A stretch of 36,599 nt of DNA from Acidimicrobiales bacterium. Its GTDB lineage: Bacteria; Actinomycetota; Acidimicrobiia; Acidimicrobiales; Bog-793. The notes below the pieces were generated by a model. It saw only the letters and a program-made list of their open reading frames with translations. It was not told the origin of the DNA and did not search any database. A program made the translations under genes and the position numbers. Where the stretch lies: assembly GCA_035533595.1 (NCBI GenBank), contig DATLTN010000031.1, positions 78,363 through 114,961 of the forward strand. Reading direction: 5' to 3'. Of this stretch, positions 8,758 through 16,797 are shown piece after piece. How positions within the stretch are numbered: position 1 is the first letter of the stretch; every line of letters begins with the position of its first letter.

Positions 8758-9485
8758 TGCAGTGCCTGCCGGCGATCGACCTGCGCGGCGGTCGCTGCGT
8801 GCGCCTGCTGCGGGGCGACTTCGCCGAGGAGACCGTCTACGGCGACCCCCTCGAGCAGGCGGCCGCCTTCGTCGCCGGCGGGGCGCGCGCGCTGCACGTC
8901 GTCGACCTCGACGCGGCGCGCGGCGCGAGCCCCGACAACGCCGCGGTCGTGGCCGGGATCATCGCCGCCGCCGGCGTCCCCGTCGAGGTCGGCGGCGGGG
9001 TGCGCGACGAGGCGCGCGCCGAGGCGCTCCTCGGGCTCGGGGCGGCGCGCGTCGTCCTCGGCACCCTCGCGGCCGAGGCCCCGGAGCGCGTGCGCGCCCT
9101 CGCCGCCGCGCACCCCGGCGCGATCGCGGTTGGCCTTGACCACCGCGACGGCGAGGTGGCGCTGCGCGGCTGGCTGGAGGGCGGCGGCGTGAAGCTCGCC
9201 GAGCTCCTCGCCGCCTACGAAGGCGCGCCGCTCGGCGCGGTGATCGTCACCCCGATCGACCGCGACGGGACCCTCGCCGGCCCCGACCTCGAGGGCTACG
9301 CGACGCTCCTCGAGCAGAGCGCGCTGCCGATCGTCGCCTCGGGGGGAGTGGCGAGCCTCTCTGACCTCGAGGCGCTGCGCGAGCTCGAGGTCGACGGCCG
9401 CCGCCTGGCGGGGGTCGTCGTCGGCAAGGCCCTCCTCTCGGGGGCGATGACGGTCGCGGAGGCGGTGGACGCGTGCGGGCCGTGA
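8757..9485 (+). CDS. hisA: ProFAR isomerase (phosphoribosylformimino-AICAR-phosphate isomerase)
   Basis: A 242-residue (beta/alpha)8 barrel performing the Amadori rearrangement in histidine synthesis. Catalytic aspartates are seen in [18 protein letters not shown] at the N-terminus and in [17 protein letters not shown]. Phosphate-binding segments are [10 protein letters not shown] and [10 protein letters not shown]. Most Actinobacteria use a bifunctional HisA/TrpF enzyme, PriA, which carries an Arg-x-Trp pair in the segment RGRGW. Here that region reads [16 protein letters not shown], as in single-function HisA, and a separate trpF gene exists at 23080, so this is called HisA rather than PriA. 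ATG 8757 overlaps the hisH stop by one base. Confidence 0.93.
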   Translation: MQCLPAIDLRGGRCVRLLRGDFAEETVYGDPLEQAAAFVAGGARALHVVDLDAARGASPDNAAVVAGIIAAAGVPVEVGGGVRDEARAEALLGLGAARVVLGTLAAEAPERVRALAAAHPGAIAVGLDHRDGEVALRGWLEGGGVKLAELLAAYEGAPLGAVIVTPIDRDGTLAGPDLEGYATLLEQSALPIVASGGVASLSDLEALRELEVDGRRLAGVVVGKALLSGAMTVAEAVDACGP

Positions 9486-10234
9486 GGGTCGTCCCCTGCC
9501 TCGACGTCGACGCCGGGCGGGTGGTGAAGGGGGTGAACTTCGTCGGGCTGCGCGACGCGGGCGACCCCGTAGAGCTCGCCGTGCGCTACGACGCGGAGGG
9601 TGCCGACGAGCTCGTCTTCCTCGACATCACCGCCTCCTCCGACGACCGCGACACGATCGTCGAGGTGGTCGCGCGCGCCGCCGACCAGCTCTTCATCCCG
9701 CTCACCGTCGGTGGGGGGGTGCGCAGCGTGGAGGACGCCCGCGTGCTGCTGCGGGCCGGGGCGGACAAGGTCGCGGTGAACTCGGCGGCGATCGCCCGCC
9801 CGGCGCTCGTCGCCGAGCTCGCCCAGACCTTCGGAGCCCAGTGCGTCGTCGTCGCGATCGACGTGCGCGTCGTCGGGGGCCGCTTCGAGGTCTTCACCCA
9901 CGGCGGGCGGAGGCCCACCGGCCTCGACGCCCTCACCTGGGCCGTGCTCGCGGAGCGCCTCGGCGCCGGCGAGCTGCTCGTCACCTCGATGGACCGTGAC
10001 GGCACCGAGGCCGGCTACGACCTCGACCTGTTGCGGGCCCTCGACGAGGTGATCAGCGTCCCCCTCGTCGCCTCGGGAGGGGTCGGCAGCCTCGAGCACC
10101 TCGCCGAGGGCGCGGCGGCCGGTGCCGACGCCGTCCTCGCGGCCTCGATCTTCCACTACGGCACCTTCACGATCGCCGAGGCCAAGGAGCACCTCGCGGC
10201 GGCGGGCGTCCCGGTGCGCCCGGTCGGCGCGTAG
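9473..10234 (+). CDS. hisF: Imidazole glycerol phosphate synthase, cyclase subunit
   Basis: A 253-residue (beta/alpha)8 barrel that joins HisH-derived ammonia with PRFAR to give imidazole-glycerol phosphate and AICAR. Catalytic aspartates lie in [18 protein letters not shown] and VVAIDVRVV. Phosphate sites are [20 protein letters not shown] and [16 protein letters not shown] 9473 gives [12 protein letters not shown], which matches the normal family N-terminus in length (MLAKRIIPCLDV type); the GTG at 9482 is a shorter alternative overlapping the hisA stop. Last gene of this his operon; hisI is 4.6 kb downstream, and hisG and hisE are not in the window. Confidence 0.96.
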   Translation: MRAVRVVPCLDVDAGRVVKGVNFVGLRDAGDPVELAVRYDAEGADELVFLDITASSDDRDTIVEVVARAADQLFIPLTVGGGVRSVEDARVLLRAGADKVAVNSAAIARPALVAELAQTFGAQCVVVAIDVRVVGGRFEVFTHGGRRPTGLDALTWAVLAERLGAGELLVTSMDRDGTEAGYDLDLLRALDEVISVPLVASGGVGSLEHLAEGAAAGADAVLAASIFHYGTFTIAEAKEHLAAAGVPVRPVGA

Positions 10235-10296
10235 CCAGCGGCAGACCTCGCGGGCAGGGCCGTGCCGCGCGCGCGGTGGTAATGGCGCCGAGAATG

Positions 10297-10328
10297 TAAA
10301 TTGTGCGACGGGCCGGACGGACGGCCCG
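10297..10328 (+). promoter_or_regulatory. Candidate -10 and 5'-UTR hairpin of the small exported protein gene
   Basis: TAAATT at 10297-10302, preceded by TG, is a good extended -10 in an otherwise GC-rich stretch. Just downstream, CGGGCCG (10309-10315) and CGGCCCG (10322-10328) form a perfect 7-bp stem with a 6-base loop. The stem could lie in the 5' UTR before the G6 ribosome binding site, or help end his-operon transcription. There is no T tract. Confidence 0.35.
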
Positions 10329-10342
10329 ATGGGGGGCCTGCA

Positions 10343-10684
10343 ATGCACAGACGACGGCTGGCGGCGCTCGCCGGGGGACTCTCGCTCACACTCTCCTTTG
10401 GTGGCCTCGCGCTCACCGGTGGCGCCTCGGCGGCAGTGCACGCCCCCACGGCGACGCACTGCGTTCTCGCCCAGGAGCGGGTCGACCTCGTCGCCGCCGT
10501 GCAGCGGGCCGTCGCCGCCCGTCAGGTGCTCCTGCAGCATGCGCTCACGCTCGCGACCGCCAACGACAACGGCACCCGCGTGCAGAAGATCGACGCTCGT
10601 CTGGGTGCGCTCTCCGCGCGTCAGGCCAAGCTCAGCTCGCGCCTCGCCGCGCTCGAGCAGCGTTGTTCGGTGGCGCCTGGCTGA
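10343..10684 (+). CDS. Small exported helical protein with two cysteines
   Basis: A 113-residue protein with a clear Sec signal peptide: basic MHRRR, a hydrophobic core, and a likely cleavage after GGASA (about residue 30). The mature part is almost all helix-forming residues (Ala, Leu, Arg, Gln, Val), broken once by ATANDNG near residue 75, so it should fold as a helical hairpin. Its only two cysteines, C40 and C108, lie at opposite ends of that hairpin, where a disulfide could clamp the two helices; that is inference. ATG 10343 is chosen because the signal peptide starts there and a GGGGGG ribosome binding site precedes it. I do not recognise the family. Confidence 0.6.
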   Translation: MHRRRLAALAGGLSLTLSFGGLALTGGASAAVHAPTATHCVLAQERVDLVAAVQRAVAARQVLLQHALTLATANDNGTRVQKIDARLGALSARQAKLSSRLAALEQRCSVAPG

Positions 10685-10788
10685 CCTGCGCAGCCGATTG
10701 AGCGCTCCTCGGCTATCGCTCCCGGCGCGGCGTCAGCGCCGACCTCCTGGCGTCCTCGACGCGAGCGCCCGCCAATACTCGTTTTCGC

Positions 10789-11550
10789 GTGTCGCAAGCA
10801 CAGCTGCATGGTGCTCGCGTCGCTGACCGGCCGGACCCTCGCACACCGGTCGTGATCTTCGACGGTGATGACACCTTGTGGCTCACCGAGCAGATCTATC
10901 ACCACGCACGCTCCGCGGCGGCGGAGATCGCAGCAAGCGACGGCGTGGACAGAGCGACGTTCGAGGGGCGTCAGCGGGAAGTTGACGTCGTCAACGTGAA
11001 GCGGCTCGGCCTGTCGCGGCAGCGCTTCCCTACCTCAAGCCGGGAAGCGTACGAGGCACTCTGTCGGGAGAATCACCGCACACCTTCGCCCGAAATTGGC
11101 GACGCGATCTGTCGGGCTTCGAGTCAGGTCTTCAGCCATCCGGCCGCGGTCGTTCCGGAAGCGGAGGTGGTTCTTGCCGATCTCCAGGGCGAATTCGGGC
11201 TCGCCCTGTTGACGAAGGGCGATCCCGACGTTCAGCGCCAGCGGGTGGTCGAGAGCGGCCTCGCCTCGTACTTCTCGGTGATCGAGATCGTCGCGGACAA
11301 AGATGAGCGGAGCTTCCGAGAGCTCCTCAAGCGAATGAACGGGCATCCGGCCGAGGCCTGGTCGGTGGGCAACAGCCTTCCCTCCGACATCCAGCCAGCC
11401 CTCGCCATCGGGATGCGTGGGGTGTGGATCGATGTCGACGTGTGGTTGCACGAGCGTCGCCCGACAGAGATCGCGGACAGTCAGGATCTCTTTCGGGCGA
11501 CCGACCTCGCTGCCGCACGCGAGTTGCTTCGCGGCGGTCGCCCGAGGTGA
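10789..11550 (+). CDS. HAD-superfamily hydrolase
   Basis: A 253-residue soluble HAD-type phosphatase or related hydrolase. Motif I is IFDGDDTLW with nucleophile D25 and general acid D27; motif II is the threonine in ALLTKGD; the motif III lysine is probably in VADKDERSF; motif IV is VGNSLPSDIQPALAIG, where Asn replaces the common first Asp. About 100 residues of helical cap lie between motifs I and II. The substrate cannot be inferred. Base composition is visibly less GC-rich than the flanking his and DUF1800 genes, and codon choice is more mixed, which suggests acquisition or weaker selection. Start GTG 10789 has no Shine-Dalgarno sequence; a weak TACTCG box lies 7 bases before it. Confidence 0.8.
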   Translation: MSQAQLHGARVADRPDPRTPVVIFDGDDTLWLTEQIYHHARSAAAEIAASDGVDRATFEGRQREVDVVNVKRLGLSRQRFPTSSREAYEALCRENHRTPSPEIGDAICRASSQVFSHPAAVVPEAEVVLADLQGEFGLALLTKGDPDVQRQRVVESGLASYFSVIEIVADKDERSFRELLKRMNGHPAEAWSVGNSLPSDIQPALAIGMRGVWIDVDVWLHERRPTEIADSQDLFRATDLAAARELLRGGRPR

Positions 11551-11857
11551 GACCCGATCTCGGCGTCAGTCGGACGGAAGTGGATCGATATCGGCTTGCC
11601 CTGGTCGTGTTGGTCGCAGGATCCGGTGTGGGCGACGCGGGTCCCAGTCGATCACGACCTGAGCGCGGCCGGGCTCCTCGATCTCCACACCGAGCGCGCC
11701 CGAAGGACCTGAGCGACCCATGGCCGGACGAAGAATCGGCAGAGTCGGTGGGGATGCTGGCAGCACGACGCGTTACGCGACCGAAAAGTGCAGCTCACAC
11801 AGCTCTAACCGACTCGCCACAGTCGGCATGCAAATTGGCGGCGATAGTCCCTAACCA
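11551..11857 (+). other. Gene-free stretch between the HAD gene and the DUF1800 gene
   Basis: About 307 bases without a supported gene. It shares the lower GC content of the HAD gene. A 66-codon minus-strand frame (11566-11766) has no recognisable domain and no good ribosome binding site. A perfect 6-bp inverted repeat, CCGACT/AGTCGG, lies at 11809-11826. Near the end, TAGTCC at 11845-11850 is 7 bases before ATG 11858 and could be a leaderless -10. No tRNA fold was found by eye. Confidence 0.4.
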
Positions 11858-13147
11858 ATGACGGCCAGCCGAGCCCTGCTCGCCCACCTCTACCGACGCG
11901 CCGGCTTCGGCGCCTCGCTCGCGGAGCTCGATCGCGCCGAGCAGGTCGGCTGGGACGCGACCGTCGCCCACCTGCTGAAGGGGCTGCACGAGGTCGACGA
12001 CGGCCCGCTGCAGGTGCAGCCGCCGCAGTTCTCCTCCTTCTCCACCGAGGCCCTCCCCACCTCCTCCGCCCTCCGCCAGGCGGAGTTCCTCGCGCTGCAG
12101 AACTGGTGGATCGACCTCATGGCCTCCACGCCCACGCCGCTCAAGGAGAAGCTCGTCCTCCTCTTGCACGAGCAGTTCCCGACCGCCTTCTCCAAGGTCA
12201 ACCACCCGAGCCTGCTCTACCGGCAGAACACGATCTTCCGTGCCCTCGGCGCGGGCAGCTTCGACGTGCTCACGACGGCGCTCTCCAAGGACCCGGCGAT
12301 GCTCATCTGGCTCGACACCGTCACCGACCTCGCCGCCCACCCGAACGAGAACTTCGCCCGCGAGCTCCTCGAGCGCTTCACGATGGGGGTCGGCCACTAC
12401 ACCGAGGAGGACGTGAAGCAGCTCGCCCGGTGCTTCACCGGCTGGGGCGTGAACTACCAGAGCGGCGCCTTCGTCTTCAACACCGCGGTGCACGACTTCG
12501 GGGTGAAGACGATCTTCGGCCGCTCGGGCGCCTACAGCGGCGAGGACGCGATCACCCTCGTCACCAAGCGGGCCGTCTCGACGCGCTGGGTCACGGCGCG
12601 GATGTGGAGCTGGCTCGCCTACCCCGTCGGGCCGCACGACCCCGTCGTCGAGGAGCTCGCCCCCGTCTACGGCGAGCACCTCCACCTCGGCACCCTGCTC
12701 GCGGCGATCCTCGCGCACCCCTCCTTCGTCTCGGTGACCTCGACCACCGGCCTCGTGAAGCAACCCGTCGAGTGGGTCGTCGGGACGATGCGCGCGCTCC
12801 ACCTCAACACCTCCTCGTTCGCGCCGGGCTACGTGGCGAACACCCTCACCAAACTCGGACAGCAGCTCTTCAACCCCCCGACGGTCGGCGGCTGGGGGAA
12901 CAACGGCTTCTGGCTGTCGACCTCCTCCAGCCTCACCCAGCTGAACTTCGCGCAGACCGCGGCGGGCCTCGCGGATCTCTCCGCGGTCGCCGACGAGCCG
13001 GTGCGGGGGCGGTTCGACCTGCTCGCCCGCCTGCTCGGCGTCGGGCGGTGGACCAAGGAGACGACGACGGTGCTGCACCAGGCGGGGTACGAGCCGGCGA
13101 CGCTGATGGCGCTCGCCCTTGTCGCCCCCGAGACGATGACGAACTGA
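11858..13147 (+). CDS. DUF1800 domain protein
   Basis: A 429-residue member of the DUF1800 family (function unknown), which is nearly always found next to a DUF1501 gene, as here. Signatures: LLAHLYRRAGFGAS at the N-terminus, WWIDLMASTPTPLKEKLVL then LLHEQFPTAFSKV, the hallmark HPNENFARELLERFTMGVGH followed by YTEEDVKQLARCFTGW, and a late PPTVGGWGNNGFWLS. No obvious signal peptide is seen, so export may depend on the partner. ATG 11858 is preceded by no Shine-Dalgarno sequence, consistent with a leaderless message. The next gene begins 7 bases after the stop. Confidence 0.85.
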   Translation: MTASRALLAHLYRRAGFGASLAELDRAEQVGWDATVAHLLKGLHEVDDGPLQVQPPQFSSFSTEALPTSSALRQAEFLALQNWWIDLMASTPTPLKEKLVLLLHEQFPTAFSKVNHPSLLYRQNTIFRALGAGSFDVLTTALSKDPAMLIWLDTVTDLAAHPNENFARELLERFTMGVGHYTEEDVKQLARCFTGWGVNYQSGAFVFNTAVHDFGVKTIFGRSGAYSGEDAITLVTKRAVSTRWVTARMWSWLAYPVGPHDPVVEELAPVYGEHLHLGTLLAAILAHPSFVSVTSTTGLVKQPVEWVVGTMRALHLNTSSFAPGYVANTLTKLGQQLFNPPTVGGWGNNGFWLSTSSSLTQLNFAQTAAGLADLSAVADEPVRGRFDLLARLLGVGRWTKETTTVLHQAGYEPATLMALALVAPETMTN

Positions 13148-13154
13148 GGACGCG

Positions 13155-14396
13155 ATGGCCGGCCCAACCATCGAGCGGCGGAAGTTCCTCGCCGGCGCGC
13201 TCGGCGTCGGGGCGATCGGGGCGCTGCACCGCCCCCTCCGCCTGGCCGCCCGGCGCGCCCCGGTGCCGGCCGCGCCCGCCCCCTACCCGGGCGGCAGCAA
13301 CCGCATCCTCGTGCTCCTCACCCTCTACGGCGGCCACGACGCGCTGACGAGCGTCGTCCCCTACGGCGACCCGGCCTACGTCGCGACGCGCGGCGCGCTC
13401 GCCGTCCCGCAGTCGACACTCCTCCCGATCGGCCAGGGCTTCGGCCTGCACCCGGCCCTCGGCGGGATGAAGGCGCTGTGGGACGCGGGGCAGATGGCGG
13501 TCGTGCGCGGCGTCGGCTACCCGGACCCGAACTACAGCCATTTCGAGTCGATGGACATCTGGCAGAGCGGGGACCCCTCCGGTGACCTCTCGAGCGGCTG
13601 GATCGGCCGCTACCTCGACCGCACCCCCTCCGATGCGATGAAGTCGCTGTGGCTCGGGAGCAACGTCCCGCTCGCCTTCGTCGGCAAGGAGAAGAAGGCG
13701 AGCTCGATCCTCGCCAACTCCTCGCCCACAGCCCAGGTGCCCGCCGTCGGCGCCGAGCTGCGCGGCCTGTACGGCCTGTTGGAGCGGGCGCACCGCTTCG
13801 ACACCAAGCTGCAGCGCGCCGTCGCCTACTCGGCGACGGACATGCTCGCGGTCAGCCGGTCGGTCGCCGCGACCCTGCAGCACGCGCCGGGGGTGAGCCA
13901 GAACTTCCCCGCCGCGGCGGGCAGCTTCGGCACCGAGATGGGCGTCGTCGCGCAGCTGATCGCCGCCGGGCTGCCGACCCAGGTCTACGGCGTGAGCCTC
14001 AACGGCTTCGACTCCCATGCCGGCGAGGTGGCCTCCTACGCGGCGCTCCTGAAGCAGCTCGACGCCGGCATCAGCGGCTTCTTCAAGTCGCTGCAGGGCT
14101 CGCCGCAGGCCGCCGAGACGGTGCTGCTCGTCTACACCGAGTTCGGCCGGCGCGTCGCCCCGAACGCGAGCGGCGGGACCGACCACGGCTCGGGCAACAG
14201 CGCCTTCGTGCTCGGCCCTTCGGTGAAGGGCGGCTTGTACGGCGAGCAGCCGAGCCTCACCCAGCTCGACAGCAACGCCAGCCTGGTGGTCACCACCGAC
14301 TACCGCAGCCTCTACGCGACGGTGCTCGAGCAGGTGCTCGACACCGACCCGACGGCGATCCTCGGCGCCTCCTACCCGACGATCGCCTTCCTCTGA
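13155..14396 (+). CDS. DUF1501 domain protein with twin-arginine-like signal
   Basis: A 413-residue DUF1501 protein, a family related to the alkaline phosphatase/sulfatase fold and of unknown role. The N-terminus has ERRKFLAGALGVGAIGAL, an RR-x-F-L twin-arginine type signal, so export in folded form is likely. Conserved pieces: RILVLLTLYGGHDAL, GFGLHPALGGMKALWDAG, VVRGVGYPDPNYSHFESMD, GVSLNGFDSHAGE, LLVYTEFGRRVAPNAS and GTDHGSGNSAFVLG, where His and Asp residues could bind metal. It lies directly after the DUF1800 gene; such pairs are thought to act together at or outside the membrane, but no substrate is known. Confidence 0.85.
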   Translation: MAGPTIERRKFLAGALGVGAIGALHRPLRLAARRAPVPAAPAPYPGGSNRILVLLTLYGGHDALTSVVPYGDPAYVATRGALAVPQSTLLPIGQGFGLHPALGGMKALWDAGQMAVVRGVGYPDPNYSHFESMDIWQSGDPSGDLSSGWIGRYLDRTPSDAMKSLWLGSNVPLAFVGKEKKASSILANSSPTAQVPAVGAELRGLYGLLERAHRFDTKLQRAVAYSATDMLAVSRSVAATLQHAPGVSQNFPAAAGSFGTEMGVVAQLIAAGLPTQVYGVSLNGFDSHAGEVASYAALLKQLDAGISGFFKSLQGSPQAAETVLLVYTEFGRRVAPNASGGTDHGSGNSAFVLGPSVKGGLYGEQPSLTQLDSNASLVVTTDYRSLYATVLEQVLDTDPTAILGASYPTIAFL

Positions 14397-14436
14397 TCGG
14401 CCGCCCGCCCCGGACGGGAGGGGGGCGGGGAGGCAG

Positions 14437-14442
14437 TAGCTT
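14437..14442 (+). promoter_or_regulatory. -10 element of groES-like/hisI/trpE operon, leaderless promoter
   Basis: TAGCTT fits TANNNT and ends 6 bases before ATG 14449, which lacks a proper Shine-Dalgarno sequence at normal spacing. The preceding bases are G-rich and show no -35. Same arrangement as upstream of hisD, trpC and argC. Confidence 0.45.
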
Positions 14443-14448
14443 CGGGGG

Positions 14449-14796
14449 ATGGCGAGCGACGGCGCGAATGCGGAGACGGCGGTCCAGAAGCAGCCGATCA
14501 CGATGCTCGCCGACCGCCTCCTCGTGCAGGTCCCTCCGGCCGAGGGGGAGCGCCGCAGCCGCTCGGGGATCCTCATCCCCGCGACGGCGCAGGTTTCCAA
14601 GCGCCTGATGTGGTCCGAGGTCGCGGCCGTCGGCCCGCACGTGCGCACGATCCGCGCCGGTGACAGCGTGCTCTACAACCCCGACGAGAGCTTCGAGGTC
14701 GAGGTCTCCGGCGAGGAGTACCTGATCCTGCGCGAGCGCGACGTGCACGCCGTCGCCTCCGAGCGCCTCGACAACGGGACCGGCCTGTACATATGA
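14449..14796 (+). CDS. GroES (Cpn10)-like co-chaperonin paralogue
   Basis: A 115-residue Cpn10-fold protein. It has [12 protein letters not shown] (first strand), a mobile-loop-like [15 protein letters not shown] including the hydrophobic GIL tripeptide that contacts Gro[21 protein letters not shown], and [17 protein letters not shown]. It is longer than standard GroES (about 95-100 residues) because of a 15-residue N-terminal tail and a C-terminal extension ending in TGLYI. No groEL is nearby; it is the first gene of a run with hisI, trpE and a ygfZ-like gene, so this is likely a lineage-specific paralogue rather than the main GroES. Whether it works with GroEL is unknown. Confidence 0.75.
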   Translation: MASDGANAETAVQKQPITMLADRLLVQVPPAEGERRSRSGILIPATAQVSKRLMWSEVAAVGPHVRTIRAGDSVLYNPDESFEVEVSGEEYLILRERDVHAVASERLDNGTGLYI

Positions 14797-14806
14797 GCGA
14801 GGGTTG

Positions 14807-15196
14807 ATGAGCGAGACCACCGAGACGATCTCCCCGGCGCGCCCCGGCACGCCGATCACCGCGAGCGAGGAGCAGCTCGCGACGGTGAAGTACGACGCGG
14901 CGGGCCTCGTCTGCGCGGTCGTGCAGGAGGCGACGACGCGCGAGGTGCTGATGGTCGCCTACATGGACGCCGAGGCACTGCGCCGCACCCTCGAGTCGGG
15001 GCGCACCTGGTTCTACAGCCGCAGCCGCCAGGAGTACTGGCAGAAGGGGGAGACCTCCGGCGACCGCCAGTACGTGCGCGCCCTCTCTTACGACTGCGAC
15101 GGCGACGCCCTCCTCGTCGAGGTCGACCAGGAGGGCAAGGGCGCCTGTCACACCGGCGAGCGCAGCTGCTTCTACCGCGCCTTCGGCGACTCCTAG
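14807..15196 (+). CDS. hisI: Phosphoribosyl-AMP cyclohydrolase
   Basis: A 129-residue, single-function PRA-CH (no fused HisE pyrophosphatase), opening the adenine ring of PR-AMP in step three of histidine synthesis with zinc and magnesium. Seen: [54 protein letters not shown], the magnesium/zinc segment [13 protein letters not shown], and [13 protein letters not shown], whose cysteines complete the zinc site. ATG 14807 is chosen over the TTG at 14804. It lies 10 bases after the groES-like gene and 2 bases before trpE, separate from the main his operon. Confidence 0.95.
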   Translation: MSETTETISPARPGTPITASEEQLATVKYDAAGLVCAVVQEATTREVLMVAYMDAEALRRTLESGRTWFYSRSRQEYWQKGETSGDRQYVRALSYDCDGDALLVEVDQEGKGACHTGERSCFYRAFGDS

Positions 15197-15198
15197 CG

Positions 15199-16797
15199 GT
15201 GCCCGAGGCGGGCTTCGAGCGCTTCGCGACGCTCGCGGCCGAGCACAGCGTCGTCCCCGTCTCTGAGGAGCTGCTCGCCGACTCGCTCACCCCCGTCGGC
15301 GCCTTCCGCAACATCGTCGGCGACGACGACGGCTTCCTCTTCGAGTCGGTCGAGCACGGGGAGCGCTTCAGCCGCTGGTCCTTCGTCGGCCGCCGCCCCC
15401 GCGCCACGCTCGTCGCCGACGGCCTGCGCATCGAGGTGCGCGCGGGCGAGCTCCCCGACGGCACGCCGCTCGACCGCGGCGTCCTCGCCTGCCTCGAGCA
15501 CCTGCTCGGCTGCTACTCCTCGCCGAAGCTCCCCGACCTGCCACCGATGCACGGCGGCCTCGTCGGCTACCTCGGCTACGACGTCGTGCGCGAGGTGGAG
15601 CACCTCGGCCCGGCCCCCGCTGACGACCGCGGGATCCCCGACGCCGTCGTCTCGGTGATCGGCGAGCTCGTCGCCTTCGACCACTGGAAGAGCCGCGCCG
15701 TCCTCGTCGACAACGTCGTGCTCGACGCGCCGGCACCGCCCGTCGCCGAGCTCGAGCGGGCGCACGCGCACGCCCGCGCCCGGCTGGCGGCGCTGCGCGC
15801 CGACCTCGGGCGCCCCGGCGCCTCGCGCCTCGCGCGCGTCCCCGAGCGCGGCGAGCCCCTCGACGCCGCCTCGGTGCACCGCGTCATCTCCTCGGAGGGC
15901 TACATCGCCGCGGTGAAGGCCGCGAAGGAGTACATCGCGGCCGGCGACGCCTTCCAGATCGTGCTCTCCCAGCGCTTCGACCTCGACCTCGGCGTGGAGC
16001 CCTTCGAGGTCTACCGGGCGCTCCGCCAGGTGAACCCCTCGCCGTACATGTTCTTCCTCCGCCAGGGCGGCGTCTCGGTCGTCGGCGCCTCCCCCGAGCC
16101 CCTCGTCACCGTGCAGGAGGGGCGGGTGATCTCCCGGCCGATCGCCGGCACCCGCCCCCGCGGCCGCAGCGAGGAGGAGGACCGCCGCCTCGGCGCCGAG
16201 CTCGTCGAGCACCCGAAGGAGCGGGCGGAGCACATCATGCTCGTCGACCTCGCGCGCAACGACGTCGGCAGGGTGGTGCGCTTCGGCACCGAGCACGTCG
16301 ACGAGCTGATGACCCTCGAGCACTACAGCCACGTGATGCACCTCACGAGCCAGGTCTCGGGCGAGCTCGTCCCCGGCAAGGGGCCGATCGACGTGCTGCG
16401 CGCCACGCTGCCGGCGGGGACGGTCTCGGGGGCGCCGAAGGTGCGGGCGATGGAGATCATCGACGAGCTCGAGCCGACGCGCCGCGGCCCCTACGCGGGG
16501 GTCGTCGGCTACCTCGACTTCTCCGGCAACCTCGACACCGCGATCGCGATCCGCACCCTCGTCGTCGGCCCCGACGGCCGTGCCTCGGTGCAGGCCGGAG
16601 CGGGCATCGTCGCCGACTCGGACCCGGTCGCCGAGGACGAGGAGTGCCAGGCCAAGGCGCAGGCGATCCTCTCCGCGGTCGCCGCGGCGCGCCGCATCGC
16701 GCGCGACGACGGCGACGGTGCCGATGCGAACCGGACAGACGGGGCCGACGGTGCGGCGGCGGCCGCCCCGGTGGCGCGCACCCCCGAGACGGTCTGA
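15199..16797 (+). CDS. trpE: Anthranilate synthase component I
   Basis: A 532-residue chorismate-using enzyme that makes anthranilate with a TrpG glutaminase, which is not in this window. Catalytic region: NPSPYMFFLR, VVGASPEPLVTV, RPIAGTRPRGRSEEED, LVDLARNDVGRVVRFGT, SHVMHLTSQVSGEL, TLPAGTVSGAPKVRAMEII and GPYAGVVGYLDFSG, then GAGIVADSDPVAEDEEC. The N-terminal segment FLFESVEHGERFSRWSFVG corresponds to the LLES tryptophan-feedback site, suggesting inhibition by tryptophan. A Gly/Ala/Asp-rich tail of about 30 residues after AARRIAR is unlikely to be folded. GTG 15199 follows hisI closely; the stop overlaps the next start by one base. Confidence 0.95.
   Translation: MPEAGFERFATLAAEHSVVPVSEELLADSLTPVGAFRNIVGDDDGFLFESVEHGERFSRWSFVGRRPRATLVADGLRIEVRAGELPDGTPLDRGVLACLEHLLGCYSSPKLPDLPPMHGGLVGYLGYDVVREVEHLGPAPADDRGIPDAVVSVIGELVAFDHWKSRAVLVDNVVLDAPAPPVAELERAHAHARARLAALRADLGRPGASRLARVPERGEPLDAASVHRVISSEGYIAAVKAAKEYIAAGDAFQIVLSQRFDLDLGVEPFEVYRALRQVNPSPYMFFLRQGGVSVVGASPEPLVTVQEGRVISRPIAGTRPRGRSEEEDRRLGAELVEHPKERAEHIMLVDLARNDVGRVVRFGTEHVDELMTLEHYSHVMHLTSQVSGELVPGKGPIDVLRATLPAGTVSGAPKVRAMEIIDELEPTRRGPYAGVVGYLDFSGNLDTAIAIRTLVVGPDGRASVQAGAGIVADSDPVAEDEECQAKAQAILSAVAAARRIARDDGDGADANRTDGADGAAAAAPVARTPETV

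Noticed and set aside
8757-9485. PriA (bifunctional HisA/TrpF)
   Set aside because: A separate trpF is present, and the region that carries the PriA Arg-x-Trp pair instead looks like ordinary HisA.
11566-11766. 66-codon minus-strand frame in the gap before the DUF1800 gene
   Set aside because: No recognised domain, no good ribosome binding site, and it is short; not enough to call a gene.
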